From NCBI RefSeq assembly GCF_963678975.1, contig NC_089284.1, positions 2,756,001-2,820,000 of the forward strand: 64,000 nt of DNA, read 5' to 3'. Origin of the DNA: Dysidea avara (taxonomy: Eukaryota > Porifera > Demospongiae > Dictyoceratida > Dysideidae). The notes beneath the pieces are model-generated. The model had not been told where the DNA came from. It worked only from the letters and a program-made list of their open reading frames with translations, and did not search any database. This document shows positions 1-10,352 of the stretch, one piece after another. A program made the position numbers and the translations under genes. The number at the start of each line of letters is the position of its first letter. Within the stretch, counting starts at the first letter, position 1.

Positions 1-350
1 AGGTATCATGGGTATTGGCTGGACTATACAGTGGGTAGAGCACATCACCACTACTCAGCTTGTTGAACGTTTTGGCATGCATGAGTCTATCAGTAATCTA
101 TTAGCTTTAGCTAGACTTAGGTGGTTGGATCATGTGGCACGTATGCCTGATGACCACATGCCAAAAGGGATTCTTTTTGGTTGGCTGCCACAGAAACGAC
201 CTGCTCATGTTGTGAATTGCGTTGGCATGATAAAATCAGACAGAGCTTATCAATTAATGACTAAAAGCTCAGGATAGAAACTTATGGAAACAGGTAGCTA
301 CTGAAAGACTAGGTGACTGGACCACGTTCTCAACCTAACTTGTTTTGTTG
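1..350 (+). mobile_element. LINE fragment, C-terminal end of reverse transcriptase ORF
   Basis: The frame from base 8 reads through motifs such as ARLRWLDHVARMPDD and LFGWLP, the pattern commonly seen just after the reverse transcriptase domain in RTE/CR1-like non-LTR retrotransposons. The fragment enters from outside the window and the coding signal fades after about base 240. No endonuclease or catalytic YADD-type motif is in view, so it is only a 3' scrap. A related scrap lies on the opposite strand near 4.3-4.8 kb. The exact clade cannot be fixed by eye. Confidence 0.6.
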
Positions 351-514
351 TTCAACTTGCCACAGATCATTCAGAAGAAGAAAAGATATAGCTCAAAATA
401 AGTGTATAACTACCTGCCCTCAACATAGCCACCGTTGATTAGATCTAAAGTGGAATCTCCAACCAGAGCATCATTCCCTGAATGGCTCTCTTCCAAGTAT
501 GTGTGTGTTTGTGT

Positions 515-835
515 GTGCGTGTATGAGGCAACACAGCAAAGTGATCAGGGTACCGGCCTGGTAATATAATGGGGACCTGGTTGGTAGCCTGGTGTTACTG
601 GGGAAGCAAACGCTCAGTTGCCCTAGTCTCGATAGTAGTGTTGGGGCTGTTGTGGAACTTTTGAGTTCTGCAGCCTCTCTCCATGAGGCCTGGACAGTCC
701 TCCTGCAGGTTGCTAGTCCGATTTGCCTTCACAGACTCAAGTGCCTGAGTGGTGCACAAGCATCCCAGTGCTGGTTCGCTGGGAAACAATAGCTGTGTTT
801 CGCATGGCTGCTGTAAGCTTTGCTTTTCTTTTTTG
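515..835 (+). mobile_element. tRNA-derived SINE copy
   Basis: The sequence runs from a GT-rich stretch through a tRNA-like head (GAGGCAACACAGCAAAGTG) into a body with CTGGACAGTCCTCCTGCAGG and CAAGTGCCTGAGTGGTGCAC. The same body appears in reverse orientation at 4960-5385, where the tRNA-like head keeps a clear B box. The copy is followed by a GTGTAGT tandem repeat and then by a second, head-less copy of the body. Confidence 0.6.
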
Positions 836-1030
836 TATGTGTCTGTGGTTGTAGTATTTGTCTGTGTAGTGTAGTGTGTGTTTGTGTAGTGTAGTGTGTG
901 TCTGTGTAGTGTAGTGTGTGTCTGTGTAGTGTAGTGTTTGTCTGTGTAGTGTAGTGTGTGTCTGTGTAGTGTAGTGTGTGTCTGTGTAGTGTAGTGTAGT
1001 GTCTGTGTAGTGTAGTGTGTGTCTGTGTAT
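836..1030 (+). repeat. GTGTAGTGTAGTGTGTGTCT tandem repeat
   Basis: About eight to ten copies of a ~20-base unit of the form TGTGTAGTGTAGTGTGTGTC lie between two SINE bodies. A long open frame on the reverse strand here is only a Thr/His/Tyr-repeat artefact of this simple sequence. Confidence 0.9.
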
Positions 1031-1035
1031 GTGAG

Positions 1036-1262
1036 ACAAGGACTGTCCTTGCCTCACTTAGCAGTGTTGTGGCTGTTGTCGAACTTTAGATTCTGCACTT
1101 TCTCTCTGTGAGATCTGGACAGTCCTCCTGTGGGTTACTAGTCCTGATTTTTCTTCACAAACTTGAGTGCTCAAGTGATGCACAGGCATCCCAGCACTAG
1201 TTCACTGGGCAGTAATAGCTGTGCTCCACATAGCTGCTGTAAGTATTGCTTTATGTGTACAA
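1036..1262 (+). mobile_element. 5'-truncated copy of the same SINE
   Basis: The segment repeats the body of the 515-835 copy, including GGACAGTCCTCCTGTGGGTT and CACAGGCATCCCAGCACTAG, but lacks the tRNA-like head. Together with the upstream copy and the tandem repeat it forms a dimer-like arrangement. Confidence 0.55.
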
Positions 1263-1745
1263 TAATGTTTCATAAGATTTTATCAGAGGTATACTGTGTT
1301 TACTTGGTTATAAACGCCGTGGTTACTGTTACCTATGCAGTAAAAATCGATGTGGCGGCTATACGAAATACACAACCACTTGACACTCAAGAAAGATGTT
1401 TAAGCCCTTTCTATTGTGGCATCACTTATGTGTGGCTGCTGTTTAAGTTGTGGTGTCTAACTCCACTCATATATACCCAGAGTAGTCTATTTTAATGGCC
1501 ACCTGACTAACTCAGTATAAGATCATGTTTAAATTTCTTCAGTGAGCATGGCATACATCAGGAGCATTTGTACTTTTGGGGCGCTTATAATATGCTCCTG
1601 CATAAATTAATTCAGCTGTGTAAATCAGCCACCTACCCATTAAAACCCCAAAAAATTATCCTGAAGGTGACTGTTTTAGTCATGTTCCACTGTTCTGTGT
1701 TTTCCACTGTAGCTAAAAATTGTTTCATTGTTTTTTTTTTAATAG
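1263..1745. other. Unassigned 5' flank of the KDZ gene
   Basis: No convincing exon or repeat is seen. The true first exon or exons of the KDZ-like gene probably lie here or upstream. A 110-residue open frame at 1163-1495 shows no recognisable family pattern and is not called as coding. Confidence 0.3.
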
Positions 1746-3906
1746 AAAGAATTATTGCTCCAGGAGGAAACCCCATGTGCTCAAATTGCAAGAGCACATT
1801 GCAGAGTAAGCGCTTTGAAGGCAAGAGAATTGTGATCACTCTGAGAGGTATATGCATGAATGAATGCACGTGTACATAGGATTGACAATAATTTGTGTAA
1901 ATATTAGGGAGATATGACCTAGATGATGTGGTGTTGTATTGTAACGAGTGTAAAATTGAGCAACACTTGGAAGGTTATTGGATAGGCTGTGTGGACAGAC
2001 ATTCACAGTACCTCTTTGATGAAGACTTGTTTTTGTTCTTCGATTATTTGCAGAAGTTTAGTCCAGGATTATCAGTCTTGGGATTTCTGCATACATTGGA
2101 GGAATATTCTGCTGAGAGGAACAGGGTTAGTAATAATGACATTTACGTATGATATTTAGTTATAGGATTTATATGCTTTGTTTACCGTACTGCATACCAA
2201 TTAAATTATGCATAAATTTTATGTGGCTCATGTAACATACACATGAACATGCATGTTTGTAACAGCATAGCACATTTTGTAAAAACTGTAGAGACTACAG
2301 TGTACGTGTACATACTTATTGTTAGATTTCTTGCCTGCTGCTACTGTACATTGGGGCAAATCTATGCCACTTATAGCCTTTCAAGATTAGCAAAGTAGTC
2401 CAGTCATTGCACTTACATATATAATTTAATCATGCATGCACAATGCATCATCATACATTAGTCGGCTTATAATGCACAGCTTAGAAGAATTTGTCAGTGT
2501 TTGTATAAGCATTAGTGCCAAGTTTCTGTATGCCATAGGTAGCCAGAATAAATCCAACAGCCTTTTCGAAATCCTTCCAAGAATGGCGGTATTGCAGATA
2601 CGAGCTCAAGAAGCTGAAGAGGGAGGCAATATTTGAGTGTCCAGCTTGTAGTGACCACCAACATTCCGTCCACATAGATGGTAATAAAAAGCTGTACCGC
2701 TTTTCCAAAGTCAAGAGGTATAGTACGTATGTACGTATGCATGCAATTTTAAGCTTGGATGAAATGTATACAGTGGATATAAATAGGCTGTCCTTTGACT
2801 TAGTATTGTAGGTCATGTGCTGCAAAACTTTAGAATGTATCTTTTATTTTACATTTGAAGGATCACCACACATGTACCACAGCAAGACAAAAGGTTGTAT
2901 AAGTATTGAGATACAGTGTACCCTTTTTAATTTATATCTACATACAGTAAGTCCTGTTTAATCAACTACATGTAACATCTATTCACGCACATGAAAATCA
3001 ACTTTCTTTTTTTATATAGTGTTTGTATATTCTACAGTTTGAATATCCATGTAATGCAATGAAGATACATCAGTAATTTACTTTATGCCCTATAGTTATG
3101 TCCCATAGAGTAGCAGAAAAGTGCAAGATTTGACATTTTAAATACTGTATGGCAAATTAATTTCTAGAACACAGCAAGAGTCATACTATGCTGGTGATTT
3201 TATTGTAAAGGACACTGGTGTGGATCAACATTTGGAGACACTCGGCTATGGATCAGGAACTGTAAGTGACAGCTGTATGATTTCAGTAATGTGTAGTGTT
3301 ACCTATGTGTGTGTAGGAAGGTGATGATGGTACATGTGGCACAACTAGATGGAAGGCAGCTAAAGCAGTTTCCAGAACTATGCCTACTTTAGATGAAACA
3401 GGCATAGTTACAGGTGGTTGCAGGCATGTCATTGCGCAGAAGGCAGTGAACATGTTCCGGGGTGAAATGTAAGTATATCATTCACACCTATTTTTGTAGG
3501 AAAAAGCTTTGGCAATTTATCTCTGAAAGAATTTGATGGATAATGTTTTAGCAAATGCTCCACATTTTCCTGGTTAAGAATTGCCTGAAAAGTTTGTTTG
3601 TAATACTGCAGTCTATTAACCAATTTCCCCCCAAATTTTTTCACTGTATCTTGTTATAATTTATGTATGGTTTGTATACTTTAAACACAGATATGGCTAC
3701 TCTCATTATTTACATGAGAAAGTATTTGCCCCACGTGGTGTCAGATGGCTATGGCAAGATGTTATATGTCAGTATTGGAACTGGGCACGGAGTAAGACTG
3801 CACTTTTTCCAGGATCCAGAGCGATGGATATGAAACCAGCACTATCTGTGATGCATGCCAAAGCACATTCTTGGCACTGTCAGGTGAGACAATATGCACA
3901 AACAAC

Positions 3907-3994
<88 letters not shown>

Positions 3995-6900
3995 TGCGTA
4001 CACTTGCTTACTTTCCCTTTTGTTGCCGTTGAACGGTTAGGCAAGCCAAAATGGCAACCAGAATAGCTTTATATTCCACATGTGTGTACTGCTAGGCCTC
4101 CTTTACTTCTGAACCACTTGTTACAGGTCACACATTGCACAGCTCCCTTCTGTAATTGGACAGGTTTACTTCGTTCATCAATACATTTGTGTCTATTCTT
4201 ATGAGATTCTCTTCTGAAATATCTCAAACAAGTTGGACACCAGATCTTAGGTTGCTGTGGTTCAACAGATCCATTACTACTGTAGATGCTTCATCCACTA
4301 ATCTCCTACTACAACGCTCTCCAGCCTCCTCTAGATGTCACAGCTTCTTCATACCACGTACCTTCGTCAACACCAATGTCCTTTAAGTCTTGTCTGATCA
4401 CATCTCTCCACTGTTTCTTTGCACCTCCCTGTTGATTAGGTTGTTGCAACCAACCAAACAAAGCATTTTTGGGAATTCTCTGATCAGGCATACGTGCTAC
4501 ACTGTACATGCCCTAGCCATTACAGTCTTCTCTTCATGATCTTAACATCTATACATTCTTCATCTCCCCACAATTCTTACTAATTGTAGTTGGTCTCATT
4601 CCATTGCTGACTGTTTTTATCCCCAAAATTGCTCTTAAGCACCTGTTGTGGAAAGCATTCAGTTTCCTAACGCACCTCTTCAATGGTATCCAGCACTCAG
4701 CACCATACAACAAAACAGACAGTACACAAACTTGGTATACTCTTCTCTTAGTGCTCAAAGTCAAGTTTTTTATCTCTAAAATCTGTCTACCTTAATGCCC
4801 CAAAGACTTGAGAAGCCTCTGTTATGCATACACACACGTACACATATGTACGCACACACACACACACACACGCACACACACATACATACACACACACTAC
4901 ACACACTACACACACACACTACACACACACACGCACACACATAAAGCAAAGCTTACAGCAATAGCTGTGTGGAACAGAGCTATTGCTGTCCAGTGAACCA
5001 GTGCTGGGATGCCAGTGCACCACTCAGGCACTTGAGTCTGTGCCGGCAAATCCTCCTGGGGCAAGACTAGTAACCGCAGGAGGACTGTTCAAGCCTTACA
5101 GAGAGATGCTGTGGAACCCGAAGTTTTATGACAGCCTCAACATCACTTAGTGAGACAAGGATAGTTGAGCATTTGCTTCCCTGTTAATACCAGGTACCCA
5201 TTGATGTTACAGTTGGGTTGGCTGTTTCCACAGTTGACATCAGGTCCCCTTTATACAGTTAGGTAGAGTTAAATTTCTTGCTCAAGGAAACAACGACAAC
5301 AGCTAGGCTAACCAGGTATCGAACCTGCAACTTTACGACTACCAAGCCAATGCTCTGACTGTTTGGCTGTGCTGCCTCACATGCACACACACTATACTAC
5401 ACACACACGCGCATGCACGCACACACACACACCACTAAGAACCAGACAGTGCACATGCTTTGTGTGTTTGTATCTGTGACTAGATCCTTTGGGGAAGTAG
5501 GTGGCAAGATGGTGCTGGAGGGGGTGCTGGGGAAGACATGGAGCAGTTTTTCTCATACATTTCACGCTGGGGCTCAACATCAAAGAATATGCTCCCAAAA
5601 AGTACAGTATTATACTTTTATATTTTAACGTATAGTTAAAGATATATCAGTTTCCTTTTCTTATATCTTAGCACGAGTAGACCATATAACTGAGGCTGCA
5701 GGATTTTGGAACAGTCGCAAAATCAAAGCGCTTCCCTTTTCACTCAATCGTAGACTTCATAAGGTACTTCAAATAATGTAGTCAATATTGTTGAATGCTA
5801 CAGGTTTTGCAGACTCGTGAGTTACTTCTAGAGGCAACACTGGAATTACATCAGTTGCAGCCAAACTTTGATGTCAATTTAGATGATGCAGTGTTAGACA
5901 CATTCAAGAGAAATTTGACAGCAATTGCACAAGGTTTTTCTGTACTAGTGTATGACAGCAATTTAAGTATGTGTATACACTGTAGCTGAATTGTCTTCAT
6001 TTGCACCTAATGCAATTTTGTCAGATGTTGCCAAGTACTTTCAAATGAAAGAGCAAGCAACCCTTGCCAGCAATTTAACTGGTTACTTGTCAGCTGCGTC
6101 AGAACCACTGAGCATTGTGCTATGTACGTAGAGTAGAGTAGATGTATTAAAATATGAAACTCTTTTGTGTGCATGGTAAATATCACTTGGATCACAGTAC
6201 TTTACATGCCAATTGTACAACTTTTTATAGCTTGTGATAGTCTATACACTGAAGCTGTAAACTTCACCAAGAAGTGTGATGGGCAAGTGAGCAGTATGCA
6301 ACATCTCGAGAATAGGCTGGGTCAGCATACATCTGTTGATGGGGAAAAAGACATAGTGCGTTACTCTCTGGTAAAGCTACAGGAGGAAATGGAAGTTATT
6401 AGCCTTTCCATTAAGAGACGCCAGGAAGCTTTGCAGAAAGCAACAAGTTCGTTTTAACTCATCACTAGCACTTAATATGCACAATGTTTGCTCACTTGAC
6501 TAACCAGATCAATTTTGGAAGGTATTGTATCTATATTACTCATTTGCCAATGGTAGTGTGTCAACCACTGATAATAATAGCAAGGACTGTCAAACGGTTG
6601 TGACAGGCTGTGTGTACGGAAAATTTCTCAGTTATTGCCTGCTTGTATTGTGGAACAGTTTATGTAGAACCAAAGTAAATATATTAGGAATAGATAAATA
6701 TTGTTTTAGTGTATTGTTTTAATACCTTTGTGTGTTCAGTACTTTTGCTACACACGTATGATTATTTTGCTGTAGCATCCAGTAAACAGCGTTCTAACTT
6801 AAGAAAAGCTATTACTACTGATAAGTCTAAGTTACGGAGAGCAATTCAGAAGTACGGCAGTGTCCAGGAGTACCTTCAACCCAGCGAACGGATCCAGATA

Positions 6901-8999
6901 TGTGAAGATGATATTGTTACAGGAGAATTTCCTTGGTCCACTTTAACTGGTATGTACAGTACATCTGTCAAACCAGCGTAGTACAAACTGTACAGTATTC
7001 ATTTTTGCAGTGATTCTTTACATACGTATTCACTCATGCCATCCTATAGGTCGCTATAGCATGGCAACCAAGCTTCAACTTGAAGCAACAGAGAAGTACA
7101 ACCTCATACGTCGCCTGAAGGAAGAAGAACTACTTCTAGTAAAAGAAATGTCATCTTACATCTCATTTTATCAGCGGATCATATCAGAATTAAAGGATGC
7201 TGTTAGAGGTATTATATTGAGATTGCACTATTCCAATAACTCATTGTGGTGCTTAATATAGTGGAAGAGGCTACTCTTACGCTAACCAGCATTACATGTA
7301 CGTGAGCATTGATGCATAGAATATGTGATGCTTATATTTGATGGGTTGTTTTTTTAGCCTTGCAACAACATCAAGGGATCAACAATTCAGATACAAGTAA
7401 ACCCAAATACTTATAATAAGTGAGCGTGTACATGTTAATGTTTACAGATGCAACTAACATGCCAACATCACCTGTTTCAAGTGGTAAGGACTAAGGTTAC
7501 TTGATGATGTTAAATTATTAGTGTTTCCATAGCAGCCACTTTGACTTCGGACAATTCAAGTGGTAAGGAATAACTGTGGTTACTTGATGGTGCTAAATTA
7601 TCAGTGTTTCCATAGTATCCACTTTGACTTCGGCCAATTCAAGTGGTAAGGAATAACTGTGGTTACTTGATGGTGTTAAATTATCAGTGTTTCCATAGCA
7701 GCTACTTTGACGTCGACTAATTCAAGTGGTAAGGAATAACTGTGGTTACTTGATGGTGTTAAACTATCAGTGTTTCCATAGCAGCCACTTTAACGTCGGC
7801 CACTTTGACGTCGGCCAATTCAAGTGGTAAGGAATAACTGTGGTTACTTGATGGTGTTAAATTATCAGTGTTTCCATAGCAGCCACTGACTTCGGACAAT
7901 TCAAGTGGTAAGGAATAACTGTGGTTACTTGATGGTGTTAAACTATCAGTGTTTCCATAGCAGCCACTTTAACGTCGGCCACTTTGACGTCGGCCAATTC
8001 AAGTGGTAAGGAATAACTGTGGTTACTAGATGGTGTTAAATTATCAGTGTTTCCATAGCAGCCACTGACTTCGGACAATTCAAGTGGTAAGGAATAACTG
8101 TGGTTACTTGATGGTGTTAAATTGTCAGTGTTTCCATAGCAGCCACTTTGACGTCGACCAATTCAAGTGGTAAGGAATAACTGTGGTTACTTGATGGTAT
8201 TAAATTATCAGTGTTTCCATAGCAGCCACTTTGACTTCGGACAATTCAAGTGGTAAGGAATAATTGTGGTTACTTGATGGTGTTAAACTATCAGTGTTTC
8301 CATAGCAGCCACTTTGACGTCGACCAATTCAAGTGGTAAGGAATAACTGTGGTTACTTGATGGTATTAAATTATCAGTGTTTCCATAGCAGCCACTTTGA
8401 CTTCGGACAATTCAAGTGGTAAGGAATAACTGTGGTTACTTGATGGTGTTAAATTATCAGTGTTTCCATAGCAGCCACTTTGACGTCGACCAATTCAAGT
8501 GGTAAGGAATAACTGTGGTTACTTGATGGTGTTAAATTATCAGTGTTTCCATAGCAGCCACTTTGACGTCGGCCAATTCAAGTGGTAAGGAATAACTGTG
8601 GTTACTTGATGTTGTTAAATTATTAGTGTTTCCATAGCTTCCATGCAAGCATCAACTGCTTCCAATGGTAAGGAATTAATGTGCTTTGAGAATATCATCT
8701 GTTCAATGTATTTATTCCAGATGTTTCATCGGTTCAGAGTGTGAGTATATGCAATAATTTTTGTAACTACTATTATTATATATATATATTTTTTTAAATA
8801 GGGAAGATACACTTCAAATAGAAATTGTCCAAGGTTTATAAGGGGTAAAATTGCACTTCTGAAGATGCAGCATGATTCTACTAAGGTGTTTTTATCATTT
8901 GTTAAGAATCTACTAGAAGCCTCTGAATCCGATGAAGTGGATATTTCTAGCATAGATCAGGTGTCTGAATCAGGCAGTGATGAAAATGATGACATTTAA
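1746..8999 (+). CDS. KDZ-family transposase-like gene, about 20 core exons plus a mini-exon array; 5' end unresolved
   Basis: Core exons, all phase-compatible: 1746-1847, 1908-2125, 2539-2717, 3168-3261, 3317-3468, 3691-3883, 5484-5601, 5672-5763, 5804-5933, 6025-6123, 6231-6450, 6508-6521 (14 nt), 6776-6949, 7050-7208, 7262-7297, 7358-7396, 7448-7483, then the array, and a last exon ending with TAA at 8999. Two Cys pairs come first (MCSNCK, LYCNECK), then FECPAC and HIDGN, as in KDZ (Kyakuja-Dileera-Zisupton) transposases. Next come TLDETGIVTGGCRH, WLWQDVICQYW and MHAKAHSWHC, then GAGEDMEQFF, which supply candidate catalytic D, D and E. The C-terminal half is helical, with coiled-coil-like stretches, and ends in an acidic tail (ESGSDENDDI). 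No stop codon interrupts the core, which suits either a domesticated gene or a recently active, intron-bearing element. Family assignment is by motif reading only. The start codon is not located, although ATG at 1783 is possible. Confidence 0.75.
3910..3995. repeat. (CA)n microsatellite
   Basis: A run of about 40 CA dinucleotides with a few interruptions lies inside intron 6 of the KDZ gene. Open frames here on either strand are artefacts of the repeat. Confidence 0.97.
4150..4800 (-). mobile_element. LINE fragment, reverse transcriptase C-terminal region, decayed
   Basis: On the reverse strand one frame reads RRVYQVCVLSVLLYGAECW and a second reads SVARMPDQRIPKNALFGWLQ, followed by KKQWRDVIRQDL and GTWYEEAVTSRGGWR. 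These are typical of the stretch after the reverse transcriptase core in RTE-like LINEs. The two parts are in different frames, so the copy is dead. It is probably the same family as the scrap at 1-350 and sits in an intron of the KDZ gene in antisense orientation. Confidence 0.75.
4832..4945. repeat. (CA)n and CACTA-rich microsatellite
   Basis: A CA-rich simple repeat with interspersed ACACTACACAC units lies between the LINE scrap and the SINE. Confidence 0.95.
4955..5385 (-). mobile_element. tRNA-derived SINE, near full length
   Basis: Read on the reverse strand, the head is GAGGCAGCACAGCCAAACAG, then GTCAGAGCATTGGC (A-box-like) and GGTTCGATACC (matches the B-box consensus GGTTCRANNCC). 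After this comes TTGAGCAAGAAATTTAACT, a segment also met in other tRNA-SINE bodies. The rest matches the two copies at 515-1262. It lies in a KDZ gene intron in antisense orientation and ends in CA-rich DNA. Confidence 0.8.
7484..8640 (+). repeat. Mini-exon array A: 13 tandem exon-intron units in the KDZ gene
   Basis: The unit is about 83 bp. It has a 30-nt block such as CAGCCACTTTGACTTCGGAC plus AATTCAAGTG, and then a 53-nt block that begins GTAAGGAATAACTG and ends GTGTTTCCATAG. The 53-nt block has canonical GT-AG ends and the 30-nt block is bounded by them, so each unit is a potential phase-1/phase-1 exon adding ten residues (AATLTSDNSS or AATLTSANSS). Units 4 and 6 have 45-nt exons with an internal 15-nt duplication, and units 5 and 7 have 28-nt exons. 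The exon before the array (7448-7483, ending SPVSS) and the divergent unit after it (about 8640-8669, ASMQASTASN) have the same phase. Confidence 0.93.
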
Positions 9000-10212
9000 C
9001 CCTTAATGCACACATAACCTCACTTTAATACCAGTATATTTGTACCAATGTATATATTCATTGACCACATGGTATCATGGAATAGCACCAGGAAACCTAC
9101 TCGTGATTAGTGCTACGGTGCACACATATATGCCTAGCCTGAAGTTTTATGCTACATGATTGACATCTGCAACATACAGGCTGTATCAGGCCCATAGTCC
9201 CATACCCAGGGGGTGCATAAGAACCCCTAGCTATTTTACAGCAGTACTTTTATTTTACTAAATTTTTCATCTTTCTAGTGCTCATTATGTTAAGTACTAT
9301 ATAGCTGATGGAAAATTATTTAAAGATCCATATGCATCATTTTGGAAATTGCTATAAATTGTGGCTATTAATTTTTTTCTTGAATATTCAGCATCTCATC
9401 CAAATTACCTGCTCAAATGCAACTTCGTTCTCAATGCCCTTTTGAAAATCCTGCATACGGCCCTGTGTATATACCACACGTAGCATATAATATAATATTA
9501 CTCTTCTCAAGTGTAACTACTCTGAGTATGCATAGTCATTATCACTACACTAGTTGACATGATTGTTATTTCAAGGCATTAATATTATAATTGTACATGT
9601 GCACATTCATAATTATGAGATTTCAGCTTTGCATTGATATCCACTTGAACTTTTGTAACGATGTCTGTAGGTTAGGGCTCAAACGAATAGCTGACATTAT
9701 AATATTATACCATTTTAAAATAGCTATTATGCATCATAAAGTGCTGATCACTGTAAAGCTTGAACAAAACAAATGATCAGTGCATAAACATTTACTTCTT
9801 TTTTGTGTCCAAAAAGCATGTTGGCATAACCAGCTGCGTCTGTTATCACATCTCATATAAAATATTCGGTAGTTGTGTGACTAGAGAATATGATAATTAA
9901 ATCACTATTTGTTTGAGCTCTACTGTGTTTGCTAGTAGAGAATGGATTAAAAAGGGACTGTGATCATGATTATATTATTTACCCATGAAATGCACAGTGG
10001 ATGATGTGCACATGTCAAAAACATTCATCATTACTATATTATATGGACGTAGAGAGGTTTCAGACACCCCTAGGCCCAATATTTAATCTGACGCTTTCCG
10101 GGCTGTTTACACTAGTCAAGACAGCAATTATTATTATGTACAGTATTAATTTATTTTGAAACCCTAAATATTATAATGAAATGAAATATTACAAAAAAGT
10201 CACTAGCTATAG
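9000..10212. other. Intergenic region between two convergent genes
   Basis: AT-rich DNA separates the stop codon of the KDZ gene from the stop codon of the CXXC gene. No exon, tRNA-like box or clear inverted repeat was recognised. It holds the 3' ends of both transcripts, although no polyadenylation signal was singled out. Confidence 0.5.
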
Positions 10213-10352
10213 CTACGCTAATTTTTTACATTTTTTGTTAATACATGGTCTCTTTAAACTGGGTTTTGTACAAAATTTACAGGTTCCACACTTTATGGCT
10301 TTACAGCCATCGCAGTGACCACATCTTCTTCTCCTCTTCTTGGGAAGTAGCT
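10213..10352 (-). CDS. Terminal exon encoding a CXXC-type zinc finger
   Basis: The acceptor TTTGTTCAG on the reverse strand is followed by a 46-codon exon that opens ELLPKKRRRRCGHC and closes CINKKCKKLA-stop. All eight zinc-ligand cysteines of a CXXC finger are present with normal spacing. The entry phase (1) matches the exit phase of the mini-exons upstream. The exon is too short to stand out as an open frame. The basic run before the first Cys is also usual for this finger. Confidence 0.82.

Noticed and set aside
737-1057. 106-residue reverse-strand frame
   Set aside because: It is a translation of the GTGTAGT tandem repeat.
3762-4066. Open frames of Cys/Val or Thr/His repeats
   Set aside because: They are translations of the CA microsatellite.
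5300-5385. True tRNA gene on the reverse strand
   Set aside because: A B box and A-box-like part are present, but acceptor-stem pairing is missing and the unit is one of several SINE copies.
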